From assembly GCF_900102135.1 (NCBI RefSeq), contig NZ_FMVJ01000008.1:1-64000 (forward strand): DNA of 64,000 nt, in the 5' to 3' direction. This DNA is from Microvirga guangxiensis (GTDB taxonomy: Bacteria; Pseudomonadota; Alphaproteobacteria; Rhizobiales; Beijerinckiaceae). Shown piece by piece: positions 1 to 12,291 of this stretch. Made by a program: the position numbers and the translations under genes. The notes beneath the pieces were generated by a model that saw nothing but the letters and a program-made list of their open reading frames with translations, ran no database searches and had not been told where the DNA came from. How positions within the stretch are numbered: the first letter of the stretch is position 1; each line of letters starts with the position of its first letter.

Positions 1-20
1 GCTTGCCGTTTGTCCTTCGC

Positions 21-140
21 CGGTCCGGTGATTTGAGCGAGGAGCCTGAACCCGATCCCATCTCGAACTCGGCCGTTAAACTCCTCAGCGCCGATGGTAC
101 TGTGTCTCAAGACCCGGGAGAGTAGGTCATTGCCGGGCCT
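21..140 (+). rRNA. rrf: 5S ribosomal RNA
   Basis: The sequence carries the typical alphaproteobacterial 5S core, with 'GAGGAGCCTGAACCCGATCC' near the 5' side and 'GGGAGAGTAGGTCAT' near the 3' side. The terminal helix forms between ggtccgg (22-28) and ccgggcc (133-139). It is the last rRNA gene of an rRNA operon whose 16S and 23S genes lie left of the window. The initiator tRNA follows about 125 bp downstream, a common order in Hyphomicrobiales. Ends are good to within a few bases. Confidence 0.95.
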
Positions 141-265
141 GCCAAGGACAAACGCCTCTTTACATCTTTTGACAACCACACCGCGGTGTCTTGTGAAAAC
201 AAGCGCCGCGGTTTGTGTTTGTCTTCCCTCTTGCCGGTGTGGCCTGCCACACCGGCCCTGAGTGA

Positions 266-1983
<1,718 letters not shown>

Positions 1984-1987
<4 letters not shown>

Positions 1988-3045
1988 GCGTCCTCTCCCA
2001 ATTTGCTCTTGAGCTGATCGAGCAGCGCGCTGACCCGACGGCTCGCCGCGAGGTTGTTGGCCTGGATGTAGTGGCGCTCGGTGGTGGAAAAATGCCGATG
2101 CCCGAGCAGCGGCGCAGCCGCGCGAGCCGTATCGGCCGAGACGGCGGCTAGGCTCGAGGCGGCACAGTCGCGCAACAGGTGCGGGTTGATCGGCGCCCCG
2201 AACAGGCGACGGGTCAGTTTGGTGACGCGGTGATAGACAGCGTGAGGGTCGCGCAGGACGCCCTCCTTGCCGAGCCAGAGCCTTGTCGATTCCTGCGCTT
2301 GCGGAAACAGGAGCCGAACCTCGGCGAGATACCGCTCGAACCAGGGCACCAGCGGCTCCGGTAGCTCGAAGCTGACCGGCTGACGGGTCTTGGTCTCCTC
2401 GGCTGGAATGGAGATCAGCCAGCCGCGATCGGTGCTGTTGAGATGGCGTCCCAACTCCAAGGCGGAGAAGTTCTTCACTCGCAATGGACGGACAGCCAAA
2501 AGGGCGAGCATCAGGGCGTCGCGGTAGGCGACCGCCTGATCAATCGATAGGGAATCAGCGGGTATGCGCTCCAGCTCCGCAATTGCGGCTGCAAAGATCT
2601 CGGCGGTCGGACGCATTCTTGCCCGCCTATCCTTACTGGGGCGAGCATTGATCTGGACCCGGTTGCAGGCCTCCTGCAGCCAGCGCCAGTTCCGATCTGG
2701 CGCCATCGCCTGCATCATCACCTTCAATCCCAGCAGCATCGACAGGCGGGTGCGTGGAGCCACAAGCCCCTCTAAATGGCAGTTGTAAGTGCGAACCGCT
2801 TGGCGCGTGACACGACCGGCTGGTGCAGAGGCCTGATCAAGCGTGCTGGTCCAGCGCAGGTAACCGAGCCAGCGGCCATAATGCTGGATGTTAGTCAGGC
2901 GAGTGCGCGGGGCCCAATGAGCGGCATGTCCGCCCTCGTCGAAAATATCCCCGTTAGCTTGCGCTGTCGCCCAGGCATCCTGGTCCATTTGCGGCCATTC
3001 GGACACCGGCAGAGCGCGACGCATCGGATCAACCGGCCTGACCAT
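1984..3045 (-). CDS. Tyrosine recombinase / phage-type integrase (second of pair)
   Basis: 353 aa. The catalytic half shows an arginine in the 'RPLRVKNFSALEL' segment, the H-x-x-R-type box 'HLLRD', a 'LLGH' box and the nucleophile region 'TERHYIQ', all as expected for tyrosine recombinases. The N-terminal half fits a SAM-like core-binding domain. It overlaps the end of the larger tyrosine recombinase upstream by 1 bp and the start of the serine recombinase downstream by 4 bp, so the three are very likely translated together. HxxRD instead of HxxRH is a mild deviation from consensus. Role in integration or excision is inferred from family and context. Confidence 0.88.
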
Positions 3046-4751
3046 CAGCGCTTCCCCTTCGACGCTTTGGCCTTCGCCTCATCGAGCAGGCGGTCAACGT
3101 GCCGGCCGGCGGCTTTGGACTCGGTCCCGAGATAATGGCCCATGGTGGTGTCGAGCGTCGTGTGGCCCAGAACACGCGAGACGGCGAGATAAGCACCAGG
3201 ATCGGCCTCGACCGCGATCTTCGCAATCGCATGGCGGAACAGATGCGGGTTCATCTCCAGGCCGGTCTGCCGCATGCCCCGGCGGATCGCATCGGCCATC
3301 GCGGTCTGTGACCGCGGCCCGCCACTGGGCCCGGGGAACAGAAACGGGCCTTCCGCCTGCGGAAGGCGCGAGCGGAACGCGGCGATGTGGTGCTTCAGGC
3401 GCACGGTGACCTCAGGATTGAGTTCGAACTCCAGCGGCCGGCCCGTTTTGGTGCGCTCCGCCCGGACGACGAGAACAGCCCGGCCCGAGCTGAGCCAAGT
3501 GAAGTCGGCCATCTCGAGCGTCCGCAGGGAGCCGATCCGCAGGCCACAATGAATGAGCAGGTCGACGGCCACGGCCCGCTCCATCCGCTTCGCGGCCCGC
3601 AGCGGGTTCTTCTCAGTAAGGGCTCGCTTGGCTTCCCGCTCCGGAAAAGTGAGCAGCCGGCCAACATTGCGCGGATCATCGAACTGGCCGAGGCGCTGGC
3701 GGTTGCGGTCCGTCATCTGGCAGCGGTTGCCGGGATCGAGCTTGCGACTCACCTTCTCAAGGGTCGCGAGCGTCGCCTCGTCCAATCGGCCATAGTGTTT
3801 GCCAATCAGGCGCATGGACCGGGCGAGGTTGTGCACGCGCTGGGTTTTCTTGCCCGAGCGATCCAGGAAGAAGCGGAGAGCAGACTTGAACGCCTCCGGC
3901 TGGAACAGCACGCTCAAGGAGGTGATCGCCTCGACCGGCAAACGGCCGGTGTGGACGAGAGCCGAGGCAAACTGACGGAAGTTGTCGATGCGGTGTTCGA
4001 TCGTGGCGGGCCGTAGAACGCGCGCCGGCGCCTCTTCGTCGAGCGGATCGGGATCAGCCATACGCTGCTTCCAGGCTTCCACATCCGCTTGGAACGAGAC
4101 CGGGAACGTGCTCAGGGCCAGCGTATATGGCTTCTGCTTGAACGGCGAGGACAGGATTACCTGGGGCCAGCCGGGGATGGTGCGGGCCGAGCGGTTCCAA
4201 TTGACGATGGTGTTCTTGAGAACATCCTTGGGGTTCTTGATCGCCTCTTCCACCTCGAGCGCCCCAAAGAGACCCGGGAGTGTCTGGGTCGTGACCTCCT
4301 CCGGAGGGATGCCCATGATTGAGCAGTAGGTAGTGAGGCGATAGAGGGCTTGGCGCTGATAAGCGGGCTCGATGCGATTGAGCAGTGTCTGCCAGGACGG
4401 CGCGATGGCGATGCGCTTGGTCAGCGGTAAGATCGGCTGGCCATAACGCGCGACAGCTTTGGTCACGAGTGAGCGGATGTTGGCGAAGGTCTTCTCGGAC
4501 AGGTTCACTTGGGCGGCACTCCTGGAGGCGAACAGCTCACGCACCCGGCGCGGGCTCGCTTCCAACTTGTCCAGGGGGCTCTCGAACATCTGTTCGACGC
4601 GGTTCAGAGCCGAAACGAGGTCTCGGCGCTGGATGGCGGTCAGGTGTTGGTCGTCTTCGGCAAGCCGCTTCACATCCGCCAGAGTGGTCTGATGCTCGGA
4701 GAGAAAGGCAGTTTTGCTACGGGCCAGAAATTTGGGGTCGACATGGTTCAT
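3045..4751 (-). CDS. Large tyrosine recombinase / phage-type integrase
   Basis: 568 aa, longer than the usual 350-420 aa because of an extended N-terminal region. Catalytic boxes are intact: arginine in 'CGLRIGSLRTLEM', 'HLFRH', 'VLGH' and the tyrosine in 'TTMGHYLG'. The stop overlaps the start of the next recombinase by 1 bp. Upstream, 173 bp separate it from the excisionase-like gene. Paired large and small tyrosine recombinases of this sort are recurrent in alphaproteobacterial islands. Here they are joined to a serine recombinase, which is less usual. Confidence 0.9.
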   Translation of the reverse strand: MNHVDPKFLARSKTAFLSEHQTTLADVKRLAEDDQHLTAIQRRDLVSALNRVEQMFESPLDKLEASPRRVRELFASRSAAQVNLSEKTFANIRSLVTKAVARYGQPILPLTKRIAIAPSWQTLLNRIEPAYQRQALYRLTTYCSIMGIPPEEVTTQTLPGLFGALEVEEAIKNPKDVLKNTIVNWNRSARTIPGWPQVILSSPFKQKPYTLALSTFPVSFQADVEAWKQRMADPDPLDEEAPARVLRPATIEHRIDNFRQFASALVHTGRLPVEAITSLSVLFQPEAFKSALRFFLDRSGKKTQRVHNLARSMRLIGKHYGRLDEATLATLEKVSRKLDPGNRCQMTDRNRQRLGQFDDPRNVGRLLTFPEREAKRALTEKNPLRAAKRMERAVAVDLLIHCGLRIGSLRTLEMADFTWLSSGRAVLVVRAERTKTGRPLEFELNPEVTVRLKHHIAAFRSRLPQAEGPFLFPGPSGGPRSQTAMADAIRRGMRQTGLEMNPHLFRHAIAKIAVEADPGAYLAVSRVLGHTTLDTTMGHYLGTESKAAGRHVDRLLDEAKAKASKGKR

Positions 4752-4924
4752 CGGGATCGTCTCGCATGGTCAGCTCTGGCCTCGGGAGGACAGGCGTGGA
4801 CAGGTGGGCCTATTCGGGAAATAGCAGCTTTCTGGTCCTACGGCGTTCAGCCGGGGGCGTTCTCCCGACAGCCGCTAAGTTATTGACATGGTTGGACAGG
4901 AAAGCTCCTTGGTGGCCACTGTTC

Positions 4925-5104
4925 CTACGCGCGATGGAGCTTCTCGTAGGTGTCCGCATCCTTCGGCGAGATGCGGATCTGGGCACCGATGCGGTGCACT
5001 TTGAGTTCACCGCGGGCTACGATGCGGCGCACGGATTTGAGGCTCACCTGCCAGCGGGCAGCAAGATCCTGCAGGGTGAGCAGCGGCTCAGTCTTCGGCT
5101 TCAT
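4925..5104 (-). CDS. Excisionase-like small HTH protein
   Basis: 59 aa, beginning MKPKTEPLLTLQDLAARWQV. The body (TLQDLAARWQVS...SVRRIVARGELKVHRIG...IRISPKDADTY) matches the MerR-like winged HTH of the excisionase/DNA-binding (HTH_17) group. It overlaps the end of the upstream small gene by 17 bp and precedes the two tyrosine recombinases. Likely role: recombination directionality factor or repressor of the integration module. The family call is good; which recombinase it serves is unknown. Confidence 0.78.
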   Translation of the reverse strand: MKPKTEPLLTLQDLAARWQVSLKSVRRIVARGELKVHRIGAQIRISPKDADTYEKLHRA

Positions 5105-5282
5105 GATTATCCTCCGGTTCGGAATGATCGGACTCGGAGGCAGCAGCTAGTTCGGCTCGGGCGAATGCTTCACGGGCCGCCTGACGGGCCAGCAGCCGAA
5201 CAAACTCAATCAGTGCCCCAGGCGAGTTCGCCTGATGCCGCAAAGTCTGTGTTTGTTGCTGATCATGTGCTGTCGTGCCCAC
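5088..5282 (-). CDS. Small protein of the integration module
   Basis: 64 aa if it starts at GTG 5282, which is preceded by a GGAGG Shine-Dalgarno six bases upstream; the longer open frame has no such support. The middle, 'SPGALIEFVRLLARQAAREA', looks like one amphipathic helix, and the tail is acidic. The stop overlaps the excisionase-like start, so the two are probably co-translated. No function is recognised. Small helical proteins are often found ahead of excisionase genes in alphaproteobacterial islands, which supports a real gene. Confidence 0.6.
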   Translation of the reverse strand: MGTTAHDQQQTQTLRHQANSPGALIEFVRLLARQAAREAFARAELAAASESDHSEPEDNHEAED

Positions 5283-5360
5283 TGAAGTCCTCCAATGGGC
5301 ACGACCGTCGCGCAATCAGCACAGCAGGGATAAATCGTTAACGGAGAGTTTTTTGCGCAC

Positions 5361-6014
5361 TCATGACGAAGAGAGCGGTGGAGGATCGAAATACTCCAGC
5401 TCCCGTACGAGCAGCGAACGCCTCACGGTCTCATCAATCAGCCGATGCTTGAACGTGTGCTCCGGCCAATAGAGGCCGAGAGCTTGCTTGATGAATGCAC
5501 TGGCACCACGCTCGACGAGGCCGGTATCGGGATCGATCGTGTGAGATGGTTTGATGCCGAGGATCTCCTGATACGCAACCAGAAGAAGGGTGATGAGTTC
5601 ACGAAGGTTCTGATCAGGTGTGCTACCGCCTTTGTGGCTCCGCGCCGATTGGCTCTGCTGGTCAGCAACCTCTGCCGCCTTGCGGCTCCAAACGGCCATA
5701 CGCTGAAGATAAAGAATGTGCCTCGGCATATCGAGATCGCTCGCGTCCAGATTGGTCTCAGATGCGGCTACAATCAGAAGCAACCCCTGTTTCCCGAGCT
5801 TCTCCGCGGCTTTGGCCGCTTTCTCCAAACCCTTTGCCAGTTTGTTCAGCTCATTCGCTACCATTGAGGGACGAAGCTTCTCGGGGCGTTCCAGGTACAG
5901 TGTGATGATGCGCCTAGTGTCCTCGATCAGTTCGGTCAGAGCCTCGCTGGAAGGACGATGCTCAACGTCGCGCAAGTCGTGCTTGAGCCACTCCAAAAGC
6001 CTTTGACCCTGCAT
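5361..6014 (-). CDS. Hypothetical protein, island-associated
   Basis: 217 aa, soluble, no signal peptide or membrane segment. The centre contains a Lys/Ala-rich helical stretch (NELNKLAKGLEKAAKAAEKLG). The C-terminal half (about 130-210) reads like a compact helical domain ('RELITLLLVAYQEILGIKPSHTIDPDTG', abbreviated here to its key residues). No catalytic motif is visible. It lies directly upstream of the integration module on the same strand and is probably part of the same element. Function not recognised. Confidence 0.6.
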   Translation of the reverse strand: MQGQRLLEWLKHDLRDVEHRPSSEALTELIEDTRRIITLYLERPEKLRPSMVANELNKLAKGLEKAAKAAEKLGKQGLLLIVAASETNLDASDLDMPRHILYLQRMAVWSRKAAEVADQQSQSARSHKGGSTPDQNLRELITLLLVAYQEILGIKPSHTIDPDTGLVERGASAFIKQALGLYWPEHTFKHRLIDETVRRSLLVRELEYFDPPPLSSS

Positions 6015-6252
6015 CCTGTTTATTCTCCGTTCGGCACTGGTGTCGGCGTGCCGATGCGGAAGAGCATATAGGGGGATCCAAAATGCGACGAGACTGTCTC
6101 GAACAGAGGCTCAGCGTATTCGAAGGCGGCCGAGGAGCAAGGCTTGAAGAAGGTCGGCTAGTACTACCACTCCGGACATCTCTTGAACTTCTGCAAAGTG
6201 CCACAACCAGACCTACAGCCTTGCCAAGATCATTCCGTCCAGATGAGCAAGG

Positions 6253-9207
6253 CTAGCCTGAGCCGCTCCTGCGGGTCACCCTGCGGAGCACCCGCGAGAC
6301 GTCCTCAACAGCATAGGGCTTGTGCAGCAACTCGAAGCCGTGCCGTCCCTCCTCTGCCAGCACATGGCTGTAGCCGGAGGTCAGTACCACCGGAAGTGCT
6401 GGATACCGCTGCCGGATCTCCCGCCCAAGCTCGATCCCGCTCATCCCGGGCATCACCACGTCCGAGAAAACCACGTCAAAGCGGGTGTGGTTATTCTCGA
6501 GCAGATCGAGAGCCTCGGTGGCATTCGCGGCCCAAGCCGTCTCGTACCCGAGATCCTGCAAGAGCTGCGTTGCGAACTGCCCTACCTCAAGGTTATCCTC
6601 GACCACGAGCACACGGCAACCCCGGCCATCCTCCTGCTGCCCACCTGTCCGGGCATAGACGGCAGTCTCGTCAGCGCCAGCCTCGCGCTCAACCTTCGGC
6701 AGGTAGAGAGTGAAGGTTGTGCCTTTCCCGAGCCCGCTCTCGACGGCGACATCGCCACCCGACTGCTTGGCAAAACCATAGACTTGGCTCAGGCCCAGAC
6801 CCGTGCCCTTGCCGACTTCTTTCGTCGTGAAGAATGGCTCGAAAATCTGGCTCAGCTTGTCGGTAGGAATGCCGGATCCCGTGTCGCTGATGGATACTGC
6901 CACGAACTTCCCGGGAGCGCCCGCGTGTCCGCGTATCGACGGCATATGGGCAAGGGCATCGACATGTACCGTCAGAGTGCCTTCCCCGTCCATGGCGTCC
7001 CGGGCGTTCACCGCCATGTTGACGAGCGCCGTCTCAAACTGGACGACGTCGGCCTCGACGAAGCAGCGCTCGCAAGAGATATCCGTGATGGTCTTAATGC
7101 GGCTTCCCACGATGGTGCGCAGCATGTCCGTGACTGCCTGGATCCGCTCGGGCACGTCGAACACCTCGGGCTTGAGCGCCTGCCTGCGGGCGAAAGCCAG
7201 CAATTGTCCGGTCAGCTTGGCGGCACGATCCACCGTGTCAGTGATGGCGTCGATGTAGCGGCGTCGTCGCTCCTCGGGCAGGTCGGGCCGGCGCAGGAAC
7301 TCGACAGACGAGCGGATGATGGTGAGCAGGTTGTTGAAGTCGTGCGCCACCCCGCCCGTGAGCTGGCCTACCGCCTCTAGCTTCTGCGACTGACGCAGCG
7401 CCTCCTGGGCTTCGAGAAGCAGTTGCTCTCGCGCCCTGTAGTCCGCGAGGTTGCGGCCGACGGCAATGAAGTTCTGGCCGTCCGGCTCGGGCGAGACGGT
7501 CCAGCCGATCGGCTTCCACTCCCCGCTTGACGTCAGGATCCGGTTCTCGAAACGCGTTGGCTGCTTGGTCTCCCCCATCGACAGTAGTGCAGCCACGGTC
7601 ACCCCGACGTCGTCGGGGTGGATGATGTCGGCATAGGGGTTGGTGAGCAACTCCTGCTCCGACCATCCCAGCACCCTCGTCCAGGCAGGGTTCACCGCGC
7701 TCATCTGGCCCCCGTAATCCGCGCGGGCGAGCATGTCCTCCGTCAGGGTCCAGAGGTGATTGCGCTCGGCCGTGCGCGCGGCGACGCGCTCCTCAAGCGT
7801 CGCATTCAGGTCGCGAAGGCGTTCCTCGCTCTCGCGCAGGGCTTCCTCCATGAGCTTGCGGTCGTGGATGTCGACGGACGCGCCGAACCAGCGAACGATC
7901 TCGCTGGTGCCCGGATCGCGGTACGGTTCGCCACGGACGAGAAACCAGCGGTATTCCCCCGCCGCAGAACGGATGCGATGCTCGACGGAGAAGGTGCCGC
8001 CTGTCCGTCTGGCCTCGTTGAACGCGGCCATCGTTGCCATGCCGTCATCCGGGTGAACGTAGTTCGCTGCCACATCGGCTGCCGTCGTCGGCTCATATGT
8101 TACGCCGGTATAGCTGCTCCATTGGCGGTTGAAGAACTGGGTCCGTCCCTCCCCATCCGTGATCCAAACGATCTGCGGGACGGCATCCGCCATCAGCCGG
8201 AACTGCGCCTCGCTCTCGCGCAGATGTTCCTCAGCGCGTGCCCGCTCCACCGCCGACCAGGTCCGCGAAGCCGCGTCCTCAATGAGCGCGACCTCCTCGG
8301 ACGACCACTGGTGGGCATCGCGGAAGTTAACGTAGAGCGACGCCGTGAAGCGGCCGTCCCGGACCAGCGGCACCGACACAAACGCATCGGTCTCGATGGC
8401 GGCCCAGGTCGCATGGGTTTGCCTCGGGTCGGCCGCGATGCTGTCGCAAACTTCGGTCTGCCCGCTCCGTTGGCGCGCGATGCTCTCCGGTCCGAAGCTG
8501 CTGAGCGCGAAGGTCCCGATGAGAGGCTCGACCCCATCGGCATAGCACGTCTCGCACACGATGGTCTCGCCGTCCGCCTGCACCTCGCTGTAGCCCGTCC
8601 GGTTTGCTCTCAAGTACAGCCCAAGTGCCTCGGCCGCCGCCGCCATGATGGCGCGGGGATCTGTGAGGTCGCCGAGAGCCTCCTCGAGCTTGATGCGGAA
8701 GGACTGGCGCCGCTCGGCAAGAACCTGCCCCGTTGTCTCGGCGACGGCGCAGAACATGCCGGCCACCTGGCCGCTCTCGTCTCGGACGGGCGAGTAGGAG
8801 AAGGTGAACCAGGCCTCCTCATCGAAGCCCTTGCGCTTCACGAGGAGCGGCAGGTTTTCCCGATAGCTCGCCTCACCGGCCAGCGCCGCGTCGATCAGCG
8901 GGGAAATGTCCGGCCAGATCTCTGCCCAGATGTCGTGGAAGCGCTCGCCAAGGGCCGCGGGGTGCTTGGCTCCAAGGATCTCGGCATAGGCGTCGTTATA
9001 GAGAAAGCCTAGCCCCTCACCCCAGGCGACGAACATCGGGAACTTGGAGGTAAGCAGCAGGCTGGTCACCGTACGCAGGGTCTGTGGCCAGGTCTCCGGC
9101 GCTCCGAGAGGCGATGTCGACCAGTCGTGCCCGCGCATCAGCGCGCCCATGGTCCCGCCATCGACAAGGAAGCCGCGATCGGCTGCGGGCACTGGCCTAT
9201 CATCCAT
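6253..9207 (-). CDS. PAS/GAF hybrid sensor histidine kinase with C-terminal receiver
   Basis: 984 aa from ATG 9207, supported by a GGAG about 13 nt upstream; a longer frame extends to 9345. Domain order: PAS-like N-terminal domain with the 'WSTSPLG..ETWP' signature (about 20-175), GAF domain (about 180-340), two further PAS domains (about 340-470 and 490-605), HisKA with the phospho-accepting His near 621 in '[11 protein letters not shown]', HATPase_c (about 660-835) with 'GTGLGLSQV', and a receiver (862-984) with Asp in '[10 protein letters not shown]'. No membrane segments are seen, so it is cytoplasmic and may sense light, redox or a small ligand; the signal is unknown. It shares its N-terminal signature with a remnant near 43.7 kb. 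Confidence 0.93.
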   Translation of the reverse strand: MDDRPVPAADRGFLVDGGTMGALMRGHDWSTSPLGAPETWPQTLRTVTSLLLTSKFPMFVAWGEGLGFLYNDAYAEILGAKHPAALGERFHDIWAEIWPDISPLIDAALAGEASYRENLPLLVKRKGFDEEAWFTFSYSPVRDESGQVAGMFCAVAETTGQVLAERRQSFRIKLEEALGDLTDPRAIMAAAAEALGLYLRANRTGYSEVQADGETIVCETCYADGVEPLIGTFALSSFGPESIARQRSGQTEVCDSIAADPRQTHATWAAIETDAFVSVPLVRDGRFTASLYVNFRDAHQWSSEEVALIEDAASRTWSAVERARAEEHLRESEAQFRLMADAVPQIVWITDGEGRTQFFNRQWSSYTGVTYEPTTAADVAANYVHPDDGMATMAAFNEARRTGGTFSVEHRIRSAAGEYRWFLVRGEPYRDPGTSEIVRWFGASVDIHDRKLMEEALRESEERLRDLNATLEERVAARTAERNHLWTLTEDMLARADYGGQMSAVNPAWTRVLGWSEQELLTNPYADIIHPDDVGVTVAALLSMGETKQPTRFENRILTSSGEWKPIGWTVSPEPDGQNFIAVGRNLADYRAREQLLLEAQEALRQSQKLEAVGQLTGGVAHDFNNLLTIIRSSVEFLRRPDLPEERRRRYIDAITDTVDRAAKLTGQLLAFARRQALKPEVFDVPERIQAVTDMLRTIVGSRIKTITDISCERCFVEADVVQFETALVNMAVNARDAMDGEGTLTVHVDALAHMPSIRGHAGAPGKFVAVSISDTGSGIPTDKLSQIFEPFFTTKEVGKGTGLGLSQVYGFAKQSGGDVAVESGLGKGTTFTLYLPKVEREAGADETAVYARTGGQQEDGRGCRVLVVEDNLEVGQFATQLLQDLGYETAWAANATEALDLLENNHTRFDVVFSDVVMPGMSGIELGREIRQRYPALPVVLTSGYSHVLAEEGRHGFELLHKPYAVEDVSRVLRRVTRRSGSG

Positions 9208-9500
9208 CGATGCGGTCTGCTCCGGAAACTGCCGTCTTGCGCCAGCCACACTGTTCCTGCCGCTGGACGAGACGCGGGCAGGCCCGAACGACCTCGCTGG
9301 CATTCTGGTACTGACCCGAGGCGACCTGCCCGCGGATGAACGCATTCAGTTCAGCGGTCGGAGAGAGGTTGCGGGACATGGGAAAGGATCCGGTGACGGG
9401 GTGGATCTAGCTGCTAACTCGTGACAATCAAGGGACATCCGCCGGCTGCACCGACCGCTCAGAGGCCTGGTCAATTCGGTGATTTGGGCTGCCCCATTGA

Positions 9501-10544
9501 TCAATACTCCGGCACAAGCCGCTCTTCGATCAGCGGAATATCCATGTGACAGGACAGTCCCTCGGGGTCATAGGCGATGCTGATCGTTGCATGACATTGG
9601 TGTGTCAGCACCCGATGCAGCAACGTCGAGCCGAAGCCCTTGCGCCGCGGCTGCTCGACTGGCGGCCCGCCCCGCTCCACCCACTCGATGGTAAGCCGGC
9701 GCCCTGCTGCCAGATCACTGACCTTCCAAGCCACAGAGATCTGCCCGCCTGGAGCCGAGAGGGCCCCATGCTTGGCCGCATTCGTGGTCAGCTCGTGCAC
9801 GGCCATGCCAATGGGCACGGCCAGATCGGCTGAAAGCTCCACCGGCGGCCCCTCAAGGCTGATCCGTTGTTGCGCCCCGTCGTCATAATGAGCCAGCTCG
9901 TTCCTGAACATCTCGATCAGCGGCGCCGTCTGCCAATAATCCTCGGTCAGGAGGTTATGTGTGTTGGAAAGAGCGACAATCCGGTCCGCGAACGAGCGGT
10001 AGAACTCATCGACAGAGTGCGTGGAACGGGCTGTCGCCCCGAGGAGACCCTGAACAGTTGCCAGAGTGTTCTTGACCCGATGGTGCAGCTCGCGGATGAG
10101 CAGGGCCTGACGCTCGTGTGTCCGCTGCCGCTCCTTGAGATGCGCCTCCACCTCCCGTTGCCGCAGTCTGGCGCGGAGAGCGGAGCGAACGGCGTTTGCG
10201 AGAACGGCCGGATGGAACGGGCGCTCGAGAACCGTGACGTTCCCCAGCAACGCGGTGAGGTGTTCGACAGGTGAGCCACCGCGATGGGTGAGCAGGAGAA
10301 ATGGAAAGTCAGACCAGGGCGGCTGCCGCTCAATCCATTCCGCGAGTTCGCGGCGGTCGGCATTGAGAAGCGCTTCCTCCGTGATCACCGCGCAGGCTGA
10401 CACATCCAACATTGCGACAAGCGCCTCAAGGTTGGGGCAGGTTGTCGCCAAGATCCCAACCTCTTCAAGGATCCCCGATGCGACCGCGCCATCTCGTCCA
10501 TGCGGAGCAAGGATCAGCACGGACACGTCAGCGGCCTGCGTCAT
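9501..10544 (-). CDS. HWE-type histidine kinase with receiver-like N-terminus
   Basis: 347 aa from ATG 10544 (MTQAADVSVL), overlapping the end of the KaiC-like gene by 17 bp, so the pair is probably translationally coupled. The kinase core starts with 'RELHHRVKNTLATVQ' (His near 153), characteristic of HWE/HisKA_2 kinases, followed by an ATPase domain with 'HELTTNAAKHGAL'. The first 125 residues resemble a receiver fold, but the segment where the phosphorylated Asp is expected reads 'CAVITEEALL', so it is probably not phosphorylated. HWE kinases in this group often feed single-domain receivers or the general stress response; the partner here is not known. Confidence 0.88.
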   Translation of the reverse strand: MTQAADVSVLILAPHGRDGAVASGILEEVGILATTCPNLEALVAMLDVSACAVITEEALLNADRRELAEWIERQPPWSDFPFLLLTHRGGSPVEHLTALLGNVTVLERPFHPAVLANAVRSALRARLRQREVEAHLKERQRTHERQALLIRELHHRVKNTLATVQGLLGATARSTHSVDEFYRSFADRIVALSNTHNLLTEDYWQTAPLIEMFRNELAHYDDGAQQRISLEGPPVELSADLAVPIGMAVHELTTNAAKHGALSAPGGQISVAWKVSDLAAGRRLTIEWVERGGPPVEQPRRKGFGSTLLHRVLTHQCHATISIAYDPEGLSCHMDIPLIEERLVPEY

Positions 10545-12045
10545 TGTCGGTCTCGCGCTCCTCAAGAAGCGAGGCGCGCTGGCCCTCAAACGTCGGTACG
10601 CCCGTCAACACACCCCGGAACTGCTCCAGCGGCGGACCAACGCGCAATCCCTGGCTGTCGATCCGGAACTCGCGGATCGTGTCCTCGTGTGAGCCTGTGC
10701 GCCGCTTCACCACCGACAGCGCTCTCCGGATGCGGCCGTTCGCCTCAAAGAAGCGAAGCAGCACGACCGCGTCACTCAAGTAGGTCAAGTCGATCGGGGA
10801 GACCATCTGGCCGACCATGCCGTGTTGCGCCAGGATCAGGATCGTCACCACGCCCTGCTGATTGAGGTAGGTGAGAAGCTCATGCATCTGGAGCACGATG
10901 AACGGCTGCTCCGGCATGGCATTCAGGTAGCCGGTCAGGCTGTCGATCACGACAATCCTTGCTCCATCCCGTTCGACAGCCTCCCGGACCCTCCCGGTGA
11001 ATTCGCCTGGCGAGACATTGGCCGGATCGATCTGCTCAATGTGAAGCCGTCCGGCTTCAACGTGAGGCGCTAGGTCGAAGCCGACACCCCTGGCTCTTTG
11101 CAGAAGAATGCCGATGGTCTCGTCGAAGCTGATCATCAGGGCAGGCTCACCACGCTCCAGGGCGGCCCAGAGATAGCCGAGCGCCAGCGTGGACTTGCCC
11201 GCTCCCGACGGACCAATGACGAGGGTGCTGGTGCCACGGCTCAGACCTCCACCAAGGATGGTGTCGAGTTCACCGATGCCGCTGGGGATCGCGTCAAAGG
11301 CAAAATCCCTGTGATGATCGGCGGCCACCAGACGGGGAAAGATCCGCAGGCCACCGCGCTGAATGACCAGATCATGGTAGCCGCCCCGGAAGGCGGTGCC
11401 GCGCATCTTCGTGACGCTGAGCCGGCGCCGCTCGGCGCCATAGGCTGGAACGACCTGCTCAAGGCGGATGACCGCATGGCTGATCGAGTGCAGATTGAGG
11501 TCGTCCTGGTCAGAGGTCAGGTCGTCGAGCATCAGAACGGTTGCGTCATTGAGCAGGAAATAGCTTTTCAACGCCAGCACCTGTCGGCGGTAACGCAGCG
11601 AGCCCTGGGACAGAAGCCGGATCTCCGAGAGCGAGTCGAACACGACCCGCCGGGGCTTCACCCGCTCGATTTCCGCCAGCGCCATCTGCACCGTCTCGCC
11701 GAGCTCCAGATCGGAGGAGTAGACCAGGCTTTGCTGCTGTTTTGGGTCGAGGCTCAGTTCCGGCGGAACAAGCTCGAATATCTCGATGCCCTCTAGCGAC
11801 CAGCCATGGCGCGAGGCGACGGACAGAAGCTCTCGTTTGCTCTCGGACAGGGTAATGTAGAGGCAGGTCTCACCCGCTTCGACCCCGGCGAGCAGAAACT
11901 GCATTCCCAGCGTCGTCTTACCGGAGCCGGGCCGCCCTTCGATGAGATGAGCGCGATTGGCGGCATACCCGCCGGCCAGAATGTCATCGAGCCCTGGAAC
12001 CCCTGTCGGGATCGGAGCGGCATCGGAAGGCGACGAAAGCGTCAT
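10528..12045 (-). CDS. KaiC-like two-domain RecA/ATPase
   Basis: 505 aa from ATG 12045. Two RecA-like domains are present: Walker A 'GRPGSGKTTLG' near residue 40 and 'GPSGAGKSTLA' near 280, each followed by Walker B type hydrophobic strands ('RRVVFDSLSEI', 'ARIVVIDSLTGY'). This is the duplicated architecture of the circadian ATPase KaiC. There is no kaiA or kaiB nearby, and the next gene is an HWE histidine kinase. KaiC-like proteins coupled to histidine kinases in alphaproteobacteria are thought to act in timing or stress signalling; that role is inferred here. Confidence 0.88.
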   Translation of the reverse strand: MTLSSPSDAAPIPTGVPGLDDILAGGYAANRAHLIEGRPGSGKTTLGMQFLLAGVEAGETCLYITLSESKRELLSVASRHGWSLEGIEIFELVPPELSLDPKQQQSLVYSSDLELGETVQMALAEIERVKPRRVVFDSLSEIRLLSQGSLRYRRQVLALKSYFLLNDATVLMLDDLTSDQDDLNLHSISHAVIRLEQVVPAYGAERRRLSVTKMRGTAFRGGYHDLVIQRGGLRIFPRLVAADHHRDFAFDAIPSGIGELDTILGGGLSRGTSTLVIGPSGAGKSTLALGYLWAALERGEPALMISFDETIGILLQRARGVGFDLAPHVEAGRLHIEQIDPANVSPGEFTGRVREAVERDGARIVVIDSLTGYLNAMPEQPFIVLQMHELLTYLNQQGVVTILILAQHGMVGQMVSPIDLTYLSDAVVLLRFFEANGRIRRALSVVKRRTGSHEDTIREFRIDSQGLRVGPPLEQFRGVLTGVPTFEGQRASLLEERETDNDAGR

Positions 12046-12291
12046 GGACAGTCTCAAAAAATAAGCGGTTTCGGTTGGATCGACGGTCGAACCCCCATGC
12101 TGCGCTTCAAATCCAGATCCGTTTCACAGCCGGGTATGGTCGTCATTTAGGGGTAGCTTGGGCGTCCTTGTAGAGAGGAGCTGTCGATCTGTCTGTCCAC
12201 ATGTGCACACATGGCTCAGGTTATGTGCACAATTGAACGTAGACTGCCCTGGCGCGTTAGATCTGCCGAAGCACTGGAGAAAAGACGCCTA

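Noticed and set aside
4385-5341. A long plus-strand open frame over the integration module
   Set aside because: It lies antisense to the tyrosine recombinase and excisionase-like genes, has an Arg/Ser-rich composition typical of GC-rich shadow frames, and shows no recognisable domain.
7618-9012. 464-codon plus-strand frame opposite the hybrid kinase
   Set aside because: Antisense to a clearly real kinase with all motifs; no start context or domain of its own.
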